Below are positions 1 to 5,482 of a stretch of 6,166 nt of DNA, one piece after another (position 1 is the first letter of the stretch; every line of letters begins with the position of its first letter). The notes beneath the pieces are model-generated. The model was not told where the DNA came from and searched no databases. It worked only from the letters and a program-made list of their open reading frames with translations. The position numbers and the translations under genes were made by a program. The stretch is taken from the NCBI GenBank assembly GCA_016288175.1, contig JAEEYN010000098.1, positions 1-6,166 of the forward strand, in the 5' to 3' direction. The DNA is from Bacillota bacterium (GTDB lineage: Bacteria > Bacillota > Clostridia > Christensenellales > CAG-138).

Positions 1-1
1 C

Positions 2-217
2 GGCGGGCTCACGGAGATCATGTACAAGGTGAGCGACGTGATCGAGATGCACGCCTATGACCTCGACAAGATCCTCAACAAGTCCATCGTGAGCGAGATC
101 GGCTACGGCACCAAGATCAGCCTCTGGTTCGTCGTCACCGCGCTGGTGCTCTACTTCCTCGCCTTCATCTTCCGTTGCGGCGAGGGGCTCCAGAAGGAAT
201 CCGACGAAACGCTGTAA
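2..217 (+). CDS. Membrane protein, C-terminal part (DUF2975-like), partial
   Basis: The reading frame is open from the left window edge (first full codon at 2) and ends at TAA 215-217, leaving 71 residues; the true start lies outside the window. Seen: a polar stretch followed by one clear membrane helix (about residues 39-57, core VVTALVLYFLAFIF), then a short cytoplasmic tail ending CGEGLQKESDETL. The ending 'FR.G..LQ.E.DETL' resembles the C-terminus of DUF2975 membrane proteins, which are commonly followed by a small YozG-type HTH gene, as here (13 nt gap). The family's function is not established; I infer that the pair acts together, perhaps with the membrane protein controlling the regulator. 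An internal ATG at 20 has no good ribosome binding site and is not a real start. The DUF2975 assignment rests on the tail and the neighbour only and could be wrong. Confidence 0.6.
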   Translation, partial: GGLTEIMYKVSDVIEMHAYDLDKILNKSIVSEIGYGTKISLWFVVTALVLYFLAFIFRCGEGLQKESDETL

Positions 218-230
218 GGGGGCGGAAGAG

Positions 231-467
231 ATGGGCAAGATCATTCTGCGGCTCGACCGCGTGATGGCCGATCGGAAGATCAGCCTCAAGGAGCTTTCCG
301 AAAGGGTCGGCGTCACCAACGTCAACCTTTCGAAGATGAAGACCGGCAGGATCAGCGCCGTCCGCTTTTCAACGCTCGAAGCGCTCTGCGAGGCGCTGAG
401 CTGCCAGCCCGGAGATATCCTCGAATACGATCCGAACGCGGAGAGCGAGGAAGAAGAAGATAAATGA
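231..467 (+). CDS. Small Cro/CI (Xre)-family HTH transcriptional regulator, YozG-like
   Basis: A 78-residue protein that is almost entirely one helix-turn-helix domain. Residues about 18-39 (SLKELSERVGVTNVNLSKMK) form the HTH, followed by a C-terminal helix with 'STLEALCEALSCQPGDILEY', the usual ending of the compact Cro/CI group that includes B. subtilis YozG. The tail is strongly acidic (ESEEEEDK). The start at 231 is supported by AAGGGGG at 216-222, which overlaps the preceding stop codon and leaves an 8-nt spacer. The gene follows the membrane protein gene by 13 nt, so the two are probably cotranscribed and translationally linked. Known for the family: DNA-binding repressors or activators; the target here is unknown. 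Oddity: the stop codon TGA (465-467) lies within the first unit of the heptad repeat starting at 464, so the flanking repeat element abuts or overlaps the 3' end. The protein itself looks full length. Confidence 0.9.
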   Translation: MGKIILRLDRVMADRKISLKELSERVGVTNVNLSKMKTGRISAVRFSTLEALCEALSCQPGDILEYDPNAESEEEEDK

Positions 468-484
468 ATAGTGAATAATGAATA
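464..484 (+). repeat. Left terminal array, three RTGAATA heptads
   Basis: Three back-to-back 7-bp units (ATGAATA, GTGAATA, ATGAATA). The 21 bases are exactly repeated in inverted orientation at 898-918. The first unit contains the TGA stop codon of the upstream HTH gene. Confidence 0.9.
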
Positions 485-490
485 ATTGTG

Positions 491-525
491 GAAGGTTTTC
501 CGTGAGCGGAAAACCTTCTTATTAT
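491..525 (+). terminator. Intrinsic terminator after the HTH gene; left subterminal hairpin of the repeat element
   Basis: A perfect 12-bp stem pairs 491-502 (GAAGGTTTTCCG) with 507-518 (CGGAAAACCTTC) across the tetraloop TGAG, followed by a T-rich tail TTATTATTT. It lies 23 nt after the stop of the HTH gene, so it probably ends that transcript. Because the stem is symmetric and an A-rich stretch lies upstream, it may also work weakly on the other strand. Its core is shared with the hairpin at 862-879. Confidence 0.8.
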
Positions 526-757
526 TTGAATCGGGAAAATCGGGGGCGGATCGCTGCCGGCAGGGCGCACAAGCCGGAGGTAAACCGCGATATTCGGCGT
601 ATCCGCATAAGGATAAACAGTCTCAAAAGGCATCTTTTTGCGTCCGGCTTTGTTAAAAATGCTCGGAAGACGCTCCGAGTATTCCTGCGCTTTTTGCCTC
701 GCCGGCCACAAAAATCTGCTCTTTGGAGGCGCTGCGCGGTTTTCAGCATGAAAAATT

Positions 758-801
758 AAACAGATCCGAGGACAGTTTCAGTATCCAAGGATCTGTTTTT
801 T
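758..801 (+). terminator. Terminator-like hairpin inside the non-coding element
   Basis: A perfect 10-bp stem pairs 758-767 (AAACAGATCC) with 789-798 (GGATCTGTTT); six consecutive T (796-801) close it. The 21-nt loop is long for an intrinsic terminator, so efficiency is uncertain. No gene ends just upstream, so if functional it would end an unrecognised transcript or act as a read-through barrier. Confidence 0.5.
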
Positions 802-861
802 CTAAAGGTTATTTCCCGCTGAAAACCTGCTTCTCCTTATGCGGATGCGCCGTTCAAAAGA

Positions 862-879
862 TTTTCCGCCCGCGGAAAA
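862..879. repeat. Right subterminal hairpin sharing its core with the left one
   Basis: TTTTCCG (862-868) pairs with CGGAAAA (873-879) across the loop CCCG. The same 7-bp arms and 4-nt spacing occur at 496-513 near the other end of the element; outside the arms the two sites differ. Confidence 0.7.
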
Positions 880-890
880 GCCACCGCCAC

Positions 891-925
891 TATTCACTAT
901 TCATTATTCACTATTCATCATTCAT
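891..925 (-). repeat. Right terminal array, five heptads in inverted orientation
   Basis: Read on the + strand the units are TATTCAC, TATTCAT, TATTCAC, TATTCAT, CATTCAT, so ATTCA recurs at 892, 899, 906, 913 and 920 with an exact 7-bp period. Units 2-4 (898-918) are the perfect reverse complement of the left array. Confidence 0.9.
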
Positions 926-969
926 TTTTACCGATCCGCAATATATTGCTTCTCCCCCGCCGTTTGCTG

Positions 970-998
970 TTGACAACCGGGCGGATCGGGCGTAAAAT
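970..998 (+). promoter_or_regulatory. Sigma-A promoter of the MarR-ABC operon
   Basis: A consensus -35 box TTGACA (970-975), a 17-bp spacer, and a -10 box TAAAAT (993-998) with one mismatch to TATAAT. The predicted transcription start is near 1005, giving a leader of about 70 nt before the MarR start codon. The operator-like repeats begin 2 nt after the -10 box. Confidence 0.85.
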
Positions 999-999
999 G

Positions 1000-1041
1000 T
1001 TAAGCACTTAATTATTAAGCCGTTAACTGTTAAGTGATTGA
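1000..1041 (+). promoter_or_regulatory. Probable MarR operator: three tandem 15-bp repeats
   Basis: TTAA occurs at 1000, 1008, 1015, 1023 and 1030, spaced 8-7-8-7. This resolves into three direct repeats of period 15: TTAAGCACTTAA (1000-1011), TTAAGCCGTTAA (1015-1026) and a weaker TTAAGTGATTGA (1030-1041). The first is a dyad (TTAAG-CA-CTTAA). Overlapping dyads also exist (CTTAAT-T-ATTAAG at 1007-1019 and TTAAC-T-GTTAA at 1023-1033). MarR dimers typically bind dyads of this size, and a site covering the start point would block RNA polymerase. Assignment to the downstream MarR protein is inference from position and symmetry. Confidence 0.75.
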
Positions 1042-1046
1042 GAATT

Positions 1047-1063
1047 ATCGGGCAGGGCCCGAT
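1047..1063 (+). other. Leader hairpin just upstream of the MarR ribosome binding site
   Basis: ATCGGGC (1047-1053) pairs perfectly with GCCCGAT (1057-1063) around the triloop AGG. It ends one base before AAAGGAG (1065-1071). It has no T tract, so it is not a terminator. It could protect the 5' end of the mRNA or modulate translation initiation. Confidence 0.6.
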
Positions 1064-1077
1064 GAAAGGAGCTGCCA

Positions 1078-1578
1078 ATGGAAAAGAAACGCCGTGTCGG
1101 TGCGAAAATGCGCAGGCTGGACCTTCTGATGCGGTTCTACCTGCGTTCGCGCGACGACAGCCTTATCCCGCCCGCGCAGATGCGTATGCTTGAATTCATC
1201 GAGCGTAACGACGGCTGCACGCAGGCCGAGGTCGCGGAGGATATGCAGGTCTCCCCCGCCTCCGTCGCCCAGAGCCTGAAGCGCATGGAAGCCGCGGAAT
1301 TCATCCGGCGCGACGCCTGCAAGGGGAACCTTCGCGCAAACAGCCTGCATATTACGGAAAAGGGCGTTGAAGCCGCCAAGAACTGCCGCCTTGTGTTCGA
1401 CGGGCTCGAAAGCTGCATGCTCGCCGGCCTTTCGCTGGATGAGCAGGAGCAGTTCTCCTCCCTGCTCGACAGGCTGATCGCGAACCTTGAATCCGGCGAT
1501 ACCGGAGCGATGAACAATATGGAGCTTTCAAAGCTGCTTGACGCAAGCGAAAAGCAGCCGAAAGGAGAAACCAAATGA
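1078..1578 (+). CDS. MarR-family transcriptional regulator
   Basis: A 166-residue winged-helix protein, slightly longer than the usual 140-150. The start at 1078 follows AAAGGAG (1065-1071) with a 6-nt spacer. Seen: N-terminal dimerisation helix; residues 48-73 (TQAEVAEDMQVSPASVAQSL, then KRMEAA) form the HTH with recognition helix at about 59-73; the wing runs about 78-96 and ends in the family hallmark 'HITEKG'. The normal D-x-R-D/R wing motif is replaced by 'DACKGNLRANS', so the wing is atypical. Cysteines occur at 47, 81, 103 and 113; redox sensing is possible but unsupported. Known for the family: small-molecule-responsive repressors that often control an adjacent exporter and themselves. 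The gene overlaps the first ABC gene by ATGA and sits behind a promoter with tandem operator-like repeats, so autorepression of the exporter operon is the likely role. The inducer is unknown. Confidence 0.93.
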   Translation: MEKKRRVGAKMRRLDLLMRFYLRSRDDSLIPPAQMRMLEFIERNDGCTQAEVAEDMQVSPASVAQSLKRMEAAEFIRRDACKGNLRANSLHITEKGVEAAKNCRLVFDGLESCMLAGLSLDEQEQFSSLLDRLIANLESGDTGAMNNMELSKLLDASEKQPKGETK

Positions 1579-3314
1579 TCAAAAAACTTCTGCCCGCCGT
1601 CCGCGGCTATGAAAAGCAAACGGTCGGCGCATCGCTGATGATCATCATCGAGGGCGTTCTCGAGATCCTGATCCCGTACCTGATGACGAAGCTCATCAAG
1701 CAGGGCATCGAGGTCCCCGATCCGAATCTCAGCGTCATCCTCACCTACGGTGGTCTGATGATCCTCATGGCGATCTTCGCGCTGCTCGCAGGCGCTCTCT
1801 GCGCCCGCCTTGCCGCCGTCGCCGGAACGGGCTTCGCCGCGAACCTCCGCAACATGCTCTTCCGCAAGGTGCAGGATTTTTCCTTTGCGAACACTGATAA
1901 ATTTTCAAGCGCAAGCATCGTTACGAGGCTCACGACGGACGTTACGAATATCCAGAACCTCTTCACGATCCTGATCCGCATGACGGTGCGCAACTTCATC
2001 ATCATGATCACGGCGTTCTTCTTCGCCATTGCGGTGAACGCAAGGCTCGCGATCGTTTTCGCCGTCGCGATCCCGATGCTCGCCGCGATACTGCTGTTCA
2101 TTATGATCAAAGCTCATCCGATGTTCGAGAAGATGCTCACGAAGATGGACCTCATGAACGGCCGCGTGCAGGAGAACCTGATCGCGATCCGCGTCGTCAA
2201 GGCCTTCGTCAAAGGCGAGGACGAGACCGTGAGCTTCGAGGATTCCGCCACCGCTTTGCGTAAGGCGCAGCTCGCCGCGGAAAAAATCGTTATCTGGAAC
2301 AATCCGCTTTCGCAGCTGATCTTCTACGGCGCGATCATCGCCGTCTGCTTCTTCGGCGGCAGGCTGATCGTCGCGGGCGAGATGGGCATCGGCGACCTCA
2401 CCGGTTTCCTCGCCTATATCGGCCAGATCCTTTCGAGCGTCATGATGCTCTCGATGGTCTTCATCAGCTTCATCATCACAAGGGCTTCCCAGAAGCGCAT
2501 CGCGGAGATCCTCGATGAAAAGATCGATATCAATGACGACGACGCGGACGAAAACCTGACCGTTGAAAACGGCGCCGTCGAATTCCGCAATGTCGATTTC
2601 TCCTACAGCAAGAATCCCGACAACCTGACCCTCACGAAAGTCGATTTCTCCGTACGTCCGGGCGAAACGATCGGCATCATCGGCGGCACGGGCTCCGCGA
2701 AGACGACGCTCGTGCAGCTGATCCCGCGCCTGTATGAAGTCCTCGACGGGCAGGTGCTCGTCGGCGGTCACGACGTTCGCGAATATAAGCTCCATGCCCT
2801 CCGCGACAAGGTCGCGATGGTGCTGCAGACGAACCTGCTCTTCTCCGGCACGATCGAGGAAAACCTCCGCTGGGGCAATGAAAACGCCACGCAGGAGCAG
2901 ATCGAAGCCGCCTGCCGCGCCGCCTGTGCGCACGATTTCATCATGAGCTTCCCCGACGGCTACCAAACCGATCTCGGTCAGGGCGGCGTCAACGTTTCCG
3001 GCGGCCAGAAGCAGCGCCTCTGCATCGCCCGCGCCCTTTTGAAGGATCCGAAGGTCGTCATCCTCGACGACTCAACGAGCGCCTGCGATACGGCGACCGA
3101 CGCCGCGATCCGCAAAGCGATGCGTACCGAGCTCAAGGGCACGACGACGTTCATCATCGCGCAGCGCATCGCCTCCGTTATGGACGCTGACCGCGTCATG
3201 GTCCTCGACGACGGCAAGCTCGTCGCCTTCGACACGCCCGCGAGGCTGCTCGAGACCAACGAGATCTACAGAGAAGTCTATGAATCCCAGATGAAAGGAG
3301 GCGAGGAAGCATGA
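1575..3314 (+). CDS. ABC exporter half-transporter, degenerate-site subunit (TM287/LmrC/BmrC-like)
   Basis: A 579-residue type IV ABC exporter half: a six-helix membrane domain (helices near 18-40, 53-79, 136-155, 157-178, 247-268, 276-302), then an ATPase domain from about 334. ATPase motifs: A-loop Tyr344, Walker A GGTGSAKT (370-377, Lys376), Q-loop Gln418, intact signature VSGGQKQR (474-481), Walker B ILDDS (Asp498, with Asp499 in place of the catalytic Glu), and an H-loop with Gln530 instead of His (IIAQR). Walker A has Ala375 where Gly is normal. These changes mark the subunit that supplies the degenerate ATP site in heterodimeric exporters; its intact signature completes the partner's catalytic site. 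AAAGGAG at 1561-1567 is 7 nt before the start, and the start overlaps the MarR stop (ATGA, 1575-1578), implying coupled translation. It acts in the cytoplasmic membrane, probably exporting drugs, lipids or peptides; the substrate cannot be read from the sequence. Confidence 0.95.
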   Translation: MIKKLLPAVRGYEKQTVGASLMIIIEGVLEILIPYLMTKLIKQGIEVPDPNLSVILTYGGLMILMAIFALLAGALCARLAAVAGTGFAANLRNMLFRKVQDFSFANTDKFSSASIVTRLTTDVTNIQNLFTILIRMTVRNFIIMITAFFFAIAVNARLAIVFAVAIPMLAAILLFIMIKAHPMFEKMLTKMDLMNGRVQENLIAIRVVKAFVKGEDETVSFEDSATALRKAQLAAEKIVIWNNPLSQLIFYGAIIAVCFFGGRLIVAGEMGIGDLTGFLAYIGQILSSVMMLSMVFISFIITRASQKRIAEILDEKIDINDDDADENLTVENGAVEFRNVDFSYSKNPDNLTLTKVDFSVRPGETIGIIGGTGSAKTTLVQLIPRLYEVLDGQVLVGGHDVREYKLHALRDKVAMVLQTNLLFSGTIEENLRWGNENATQEQIEAACRAACAHDFIMSFPDGYQTDLGQGGVNVSGGQKQRLCIARALLKDPKVVILDDSTSACDTATDAAIRKAMRTELKGTTTFIIAQRIASVMDADRVMVLDDGKLVAFDTPARLLETNEIYREVYESQMKGGEEA

Positions 3315-5257
3315 GTCCCGCACCGAAATCCTCCGAAAGGGAGACCCGCGGACCCGGCCCCGGCGGACGCAACAAATTCGCGAAACCCAAGAACGCGAAA
3401 GGCACCTTCCTCCGCCTGCTCGGCTATTTCAAGGCCTATAAAACGACGCTGGCGGTCGTGACCGTCTGCATCATCATCGCCGCCCTAGCAAACGTCGCCG
3501 GCACCGCGCTGCTGCGCCCCCTCGTCGACGATTACATCGGCCCGATGCTGAAGGAAGAAGCGACGCCCGAAAGGTGGGCGGCGTTCGGCGGCCAGATCCT
3601 CAAAATGGCTGTCGTCTACCTCGTCGGCATCGTCTGCGTCTATATCAACGCAAGGCTGATGATCAATGTTTCGACGGGCATCCTGCTCGACATCCGCAAG
3701 GAGATGTTCGCAAAGATGCAGAAGCTCCCGATCCGCTATTTCGATTCCCGCACCCACGGCGAGATCATGAGCCGCTATACGAATGATACCGACGCGATGC
3801 GCGAAATGCTCGGGCAGAGCATACCGAACCTTATCGACAGCTTTTTCCGCGTCAGCGGCGTGTTCATCATGATGCTGATCCTCAGCCCCGCGCTGACGGT
3901 CATCACTGTCGTTATGCTCGTTCTGATGATCCTCGTCGTCAAGACCCTCGGCAAAAAGAGCGGCGCATACTATAAAAAACGTCAGGCTGCCCTCGGCGTC
4001 GCGAACGGCTGCATCGAGGAGATGACCGAAGGAGCGAAGGTCGTGAAGGTCTTCTGCCGCGAGGAGCGTATCAACGCGGATTTCGCCGTGCTGAACGATA
4101 ATCTCCGCAAGGCGGAGGCAGGCGCGAACACCTGGGCGAGCATACTGATGCCGATCATGGGCAACCTCAGCTACATCCAGTACGCGATCACCGCTCTGCT
4201 CGGAACGCTGATGGTCGTTGCATACAACGCCGGGAACTACCCCGCCGTCATCACCCTCACCGCAGGCGCGCTCGTCAGCTTCCTGCAGTACACCCGCAAC
4301 TTCTCCCGCCCGATCACGATGATGAGCCAGCAGTTCAACTCCATCCTCTCCGCCCTCGCCGGCGCGGAGCGCATCTTCGCCCTCATCGACGAAGAGCCCG
4401 AGGAGGACGAAGGCAAGATCCGCCTCGTTGACGCGGAGTATGACGAAAACGGCGAGCTTCGCGAAGCCGATCACCGCACCGACGTTTGGGGCTGGAAGAC
4501 CCCGGACGGCAGGCTGATCCGCGTGCGCGGCGACGTCCGCTTCCATAAGGTCACCTTCAGCTACGACGGCAAGAAGACCGTTCTCGACGATATCAGCCTT
4601 TACGCGAAGCCCGGCCAGAAGATCGCCTTCGTCGGCTCCACCGGCGCCGGCAAGACGACGATCACGAACCTCATCAACCGCTTCTACGATATCCAGGAGG
4701 GCGAGATCACCTACGACGGCATCAACATCCGCGATATCGGCAAGGACGACCTCCGAAAGAGCCTCGCGATGGTGCTTCAGGACACCCACCTCTTCACCGG
4801 CACAGTCCGCGAAAACATCCGCTACGGCCGCAAGGACGCGACGGACGATGAGGTCGAACGCGCTGCGAAGCTCGCGAACGCCCATTCCTTCATCATGCAC
4901 CTTCCCGAAAGGTACGACACCATGATCGTTGACGACGGCGAAAATCTTTCCCAGGGCCAAAGGCAGCTTCTCGCGATCGCCCGCGCCGCCGTCGCCGACC
5001 CGCCGGTGCTGATCCTCGACGAAGCGACGAGCTCCATCGACACCCGCACCGAGGCGCTGATCGAAAAGGGCATGGACGAGCTGATGAACGGCCGCACGGT
5101 CTTCGTCATCGCCCACCGCCTCTCGACCGTCCGCAATTCGAACGCGATCATGGTGCTCGAGCACGGCAAGATCATCGAGCGCGGCGACCACCGCGAGCTC
5201 ATCGCCCAGAAAGGCCGGTATTATAAGCTCTATACCGGCGCGTTCGAGCTGAGCTGA
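3311..5257 (+). CDS. ABC exporter half-transporter, catalytic subunit (TM288/LmrD/BmrD-like)
   Basis: A 648-residue ABC exporter half. The first 30 residues are a Pro/Gly/basic extension. The membrane domain has helices near 46-68, 98-118, 177-193, 195-212, 288-306 and 313-330, and the ATPase domain starts around 406. Motifs: A-loop Tyr418, Walker A GSTGAGKT (442-449, Lys448), Q-loop Gln490, Walker B LILDE (Asp570, catalytic Glu571), H-loop His602 (IAHR). The signature is LSQGQ (546-550) rather than LSGGQ, the matching half of the degenerate site formed with the upstream subunit. It is longer than the usual 570-600 residues because of the N-terminal extension and an insertion of about 45 residues (361-405, with DVWGWKTPDG) between the last membrane helix and the ATPase core. 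AAAGGAGG (3294-3301) precedes the start, and ATGA (3311-3314) overlaps the previous stop. It pairs with the upstream product in the membrane; the substrate is unknown. Confidence 0.95.
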   Translation: MSPAPKSSERETRGPGPGGRNKFAKPKNAKGTFLRLLGYFKAYKTTLAVVTVCIIIAALANVAGTALLRPLVDDYIGPMLKEEATPERWAAFGGQILKMAVVYLVGIVCVYINARLMINVSTGILLDIRKEMFAKMQKLPIRYFDSRTHGEIMSRYTNDTDAMREMLGQSIPNLIDSFFRVSGVFIMMLILSPALTVITVVMLVLMILVVKTLGKKSGAYYKKRQAALGVANGCIEEMTEGAKVVKVFCREERINADFAVLNDNLRKAEAGANTWASILMPIMGNLSYIQYAITALLGTLMVVAYNAGNYPAVITLTAGALVSFLQYTRNFSRPITMMSQQFNSILSALAGAERIFALIDEEPEEDEGKIRLVDAEYDENGELREADHRTDVWGWKTPDGRLIRVRGDVRFHKVTFSYDGKKTVLDDISLYAKPGQKIAFVGSTGAGKTTITNLINRFYDIQEGEITYDGINIRDIGKDDLRKSLAMVLQDTHLFTGTVRENIRYGRKDATDDEVERAAKLANAHSFIMHLPERYDTMIVDDGENLSQGQRQLLAIARAAVADPPVLILDEATSSIDTRTEALIEKGMDELMNGRTVFVIAHRLSTVRNSNAIMVLEHGKIIERGDHRELIAQKGRYYKLYTGAFELS

Positions 5258-5296
5258 TCCGCGCCCGTTCTGCCGAAAACCGCATTGAGAAACACA

Positions 5297-5334
5297 AAGC
5301 GCCTACGGTTCCCGCGACCGTGGGCGCTTGTTTT
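5297..5334 (+). terminator. Intrinsic terminator of the MarR-ABC operon
   Basis: A 13-bp stem pairs 5297-5309 (AAGCGCCTACGGT) with 5317-5329 (ACCGTGGGCGCTT) with one T-G wobble and a 7-nt loop, followed by GTTTT. It begins 40 nt after the last ABC stop codon and separates this operon from the lipoprotein gene. Confidence 0.9.
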
Positions 5335-5361
5335 CCCGGCAGCCGAAATATGTTTTTCATA

Positions 5362-5392
5362 TAATAGTATTGACGTCCGTGTAATAATATTG
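5362..5392 (+). repeat. Imperfect direct repeat within the lipoprotein promoter
   Basis: TAATAGTATTG (5362-5372) recurs as TAATAATATTG (5382-5392) with one mismatch and a 20-bp period, about two helical turns. One copy overlaps the -35 box and the other ends at the -10 box. It could be a regulator site, or simply AT-rich promoter sequence. Confidence 0.4.
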
Positions 5393-5398
5393 TATAAT
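5370..5398 (+). promoter_or_regulatory. Sigma-A promoter of the lipoprotein gene
   Basis: -35 TTGACG (5370-5375), a 17-bp spacer and a perfect -10 TATAAT (5393-5398). The flanks are AT-rich, in contrast to the surrounding genes. The predicted start near 5405 gives a leader of roughly 78 nt before the ATG at 5483, with no obvious riboswitch or attenuator. Confidence 0.85.
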
Positions 5399-5482
5399 CT
5401 ATGTATAAACGAAATTGTTTACGGACCGTCCTTAGCTGCTGTGGTCTTCTTTTCAGCAAAGGCTTGGAGGAAAAGCAAGCAT

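Larger units (their letters stand above)
464..925. repeat. Candidate dispersed/MITE-like non-coding element with terminal inverted heptad arrays
   Basis: This stretch has no convincing gene. It is bounded by inverted arrays of a 7-bp unit, RTGAATA: three units at 464-484 and five in the opposite orientation at 891-925. The copies 464-484 and 898-918 are perfect 21-bp inverted repeats. Inside each end sits a hairpin with the same core, TTTTCCG-N4-CGGAAAA (496-513 and 862-879). The interior also holds a small hairpin (662-667 with 674-679) and a terminator-like hairpin (758-801). Similar TTCACTATTCATTATTCAC-type tracts are, from memory, common between genes of gut Clostridia, where they give spurious predicted proteins containing 'IIHYSLFIIHYS'. 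I infer a non-autonomous mobile or dispersed structured element. No transposase is present and no target-site duplication is obvious. A fossil gene or an RNA gene remains possible. Confidence 0.55.

Noticed and set aside
352..711. 119-codon minus-strand frame running through the HTH gene and the repeat element
   Set aside because: It crosses the heptad array, giving an 'IIHYSLFIY' stretch typical of spurious predictions, and overlaps a real gene on the other strand.
478..759. 93-codon plus-strand frame in the non-coding island
   Set aside because: Its start lies in the heptad array with no ribosome binding site, it reads through the terminator hairpin, and the Arg-rich product has no recognisable domain.
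723..995. 90-codon plus-strand frame ending at the MarR promoter
   Set aside because: It translates the orphan terminator, the right hairpin and the heptad array, and ends in the -10 box. Although GGAG precedes the ATG, the product is a repeat artefact.
891..1041. Possible CRISPR array from the repeated short units
   Set aside because: The 7-bp units are contiguous without spacers, and the 15-bp operator units have only 3-bp gaps. Neither has CRISPR repeat or spacer dimensions, and no cas gene is present.
998..1077. Riboswitch or T-box in the MarR leader
   Set aside because: The leader is only about 70 nt, dominated by operator repeats and one short hairpin; no known aptamer core or terminator/antiterminator pair was seen.
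1905..2966. 353-codon open frame on the minus strand opposite the first ABC gene
   Set aside because: Same cause: acidic, low-complexity translation lying entirely over the conserved ABC gene, with no domain.
3485..5191. 568-codon open frame on the minus strand opposite the second ABC gene
   Set aside because: It is the complement of a clearly coding, C/G-ending-codon gene; its translation is low-complexity (Asp/Ala/Val/His-rich), with no domain. Strong GC bias in the real gene's third positions removes stops on the other strand.
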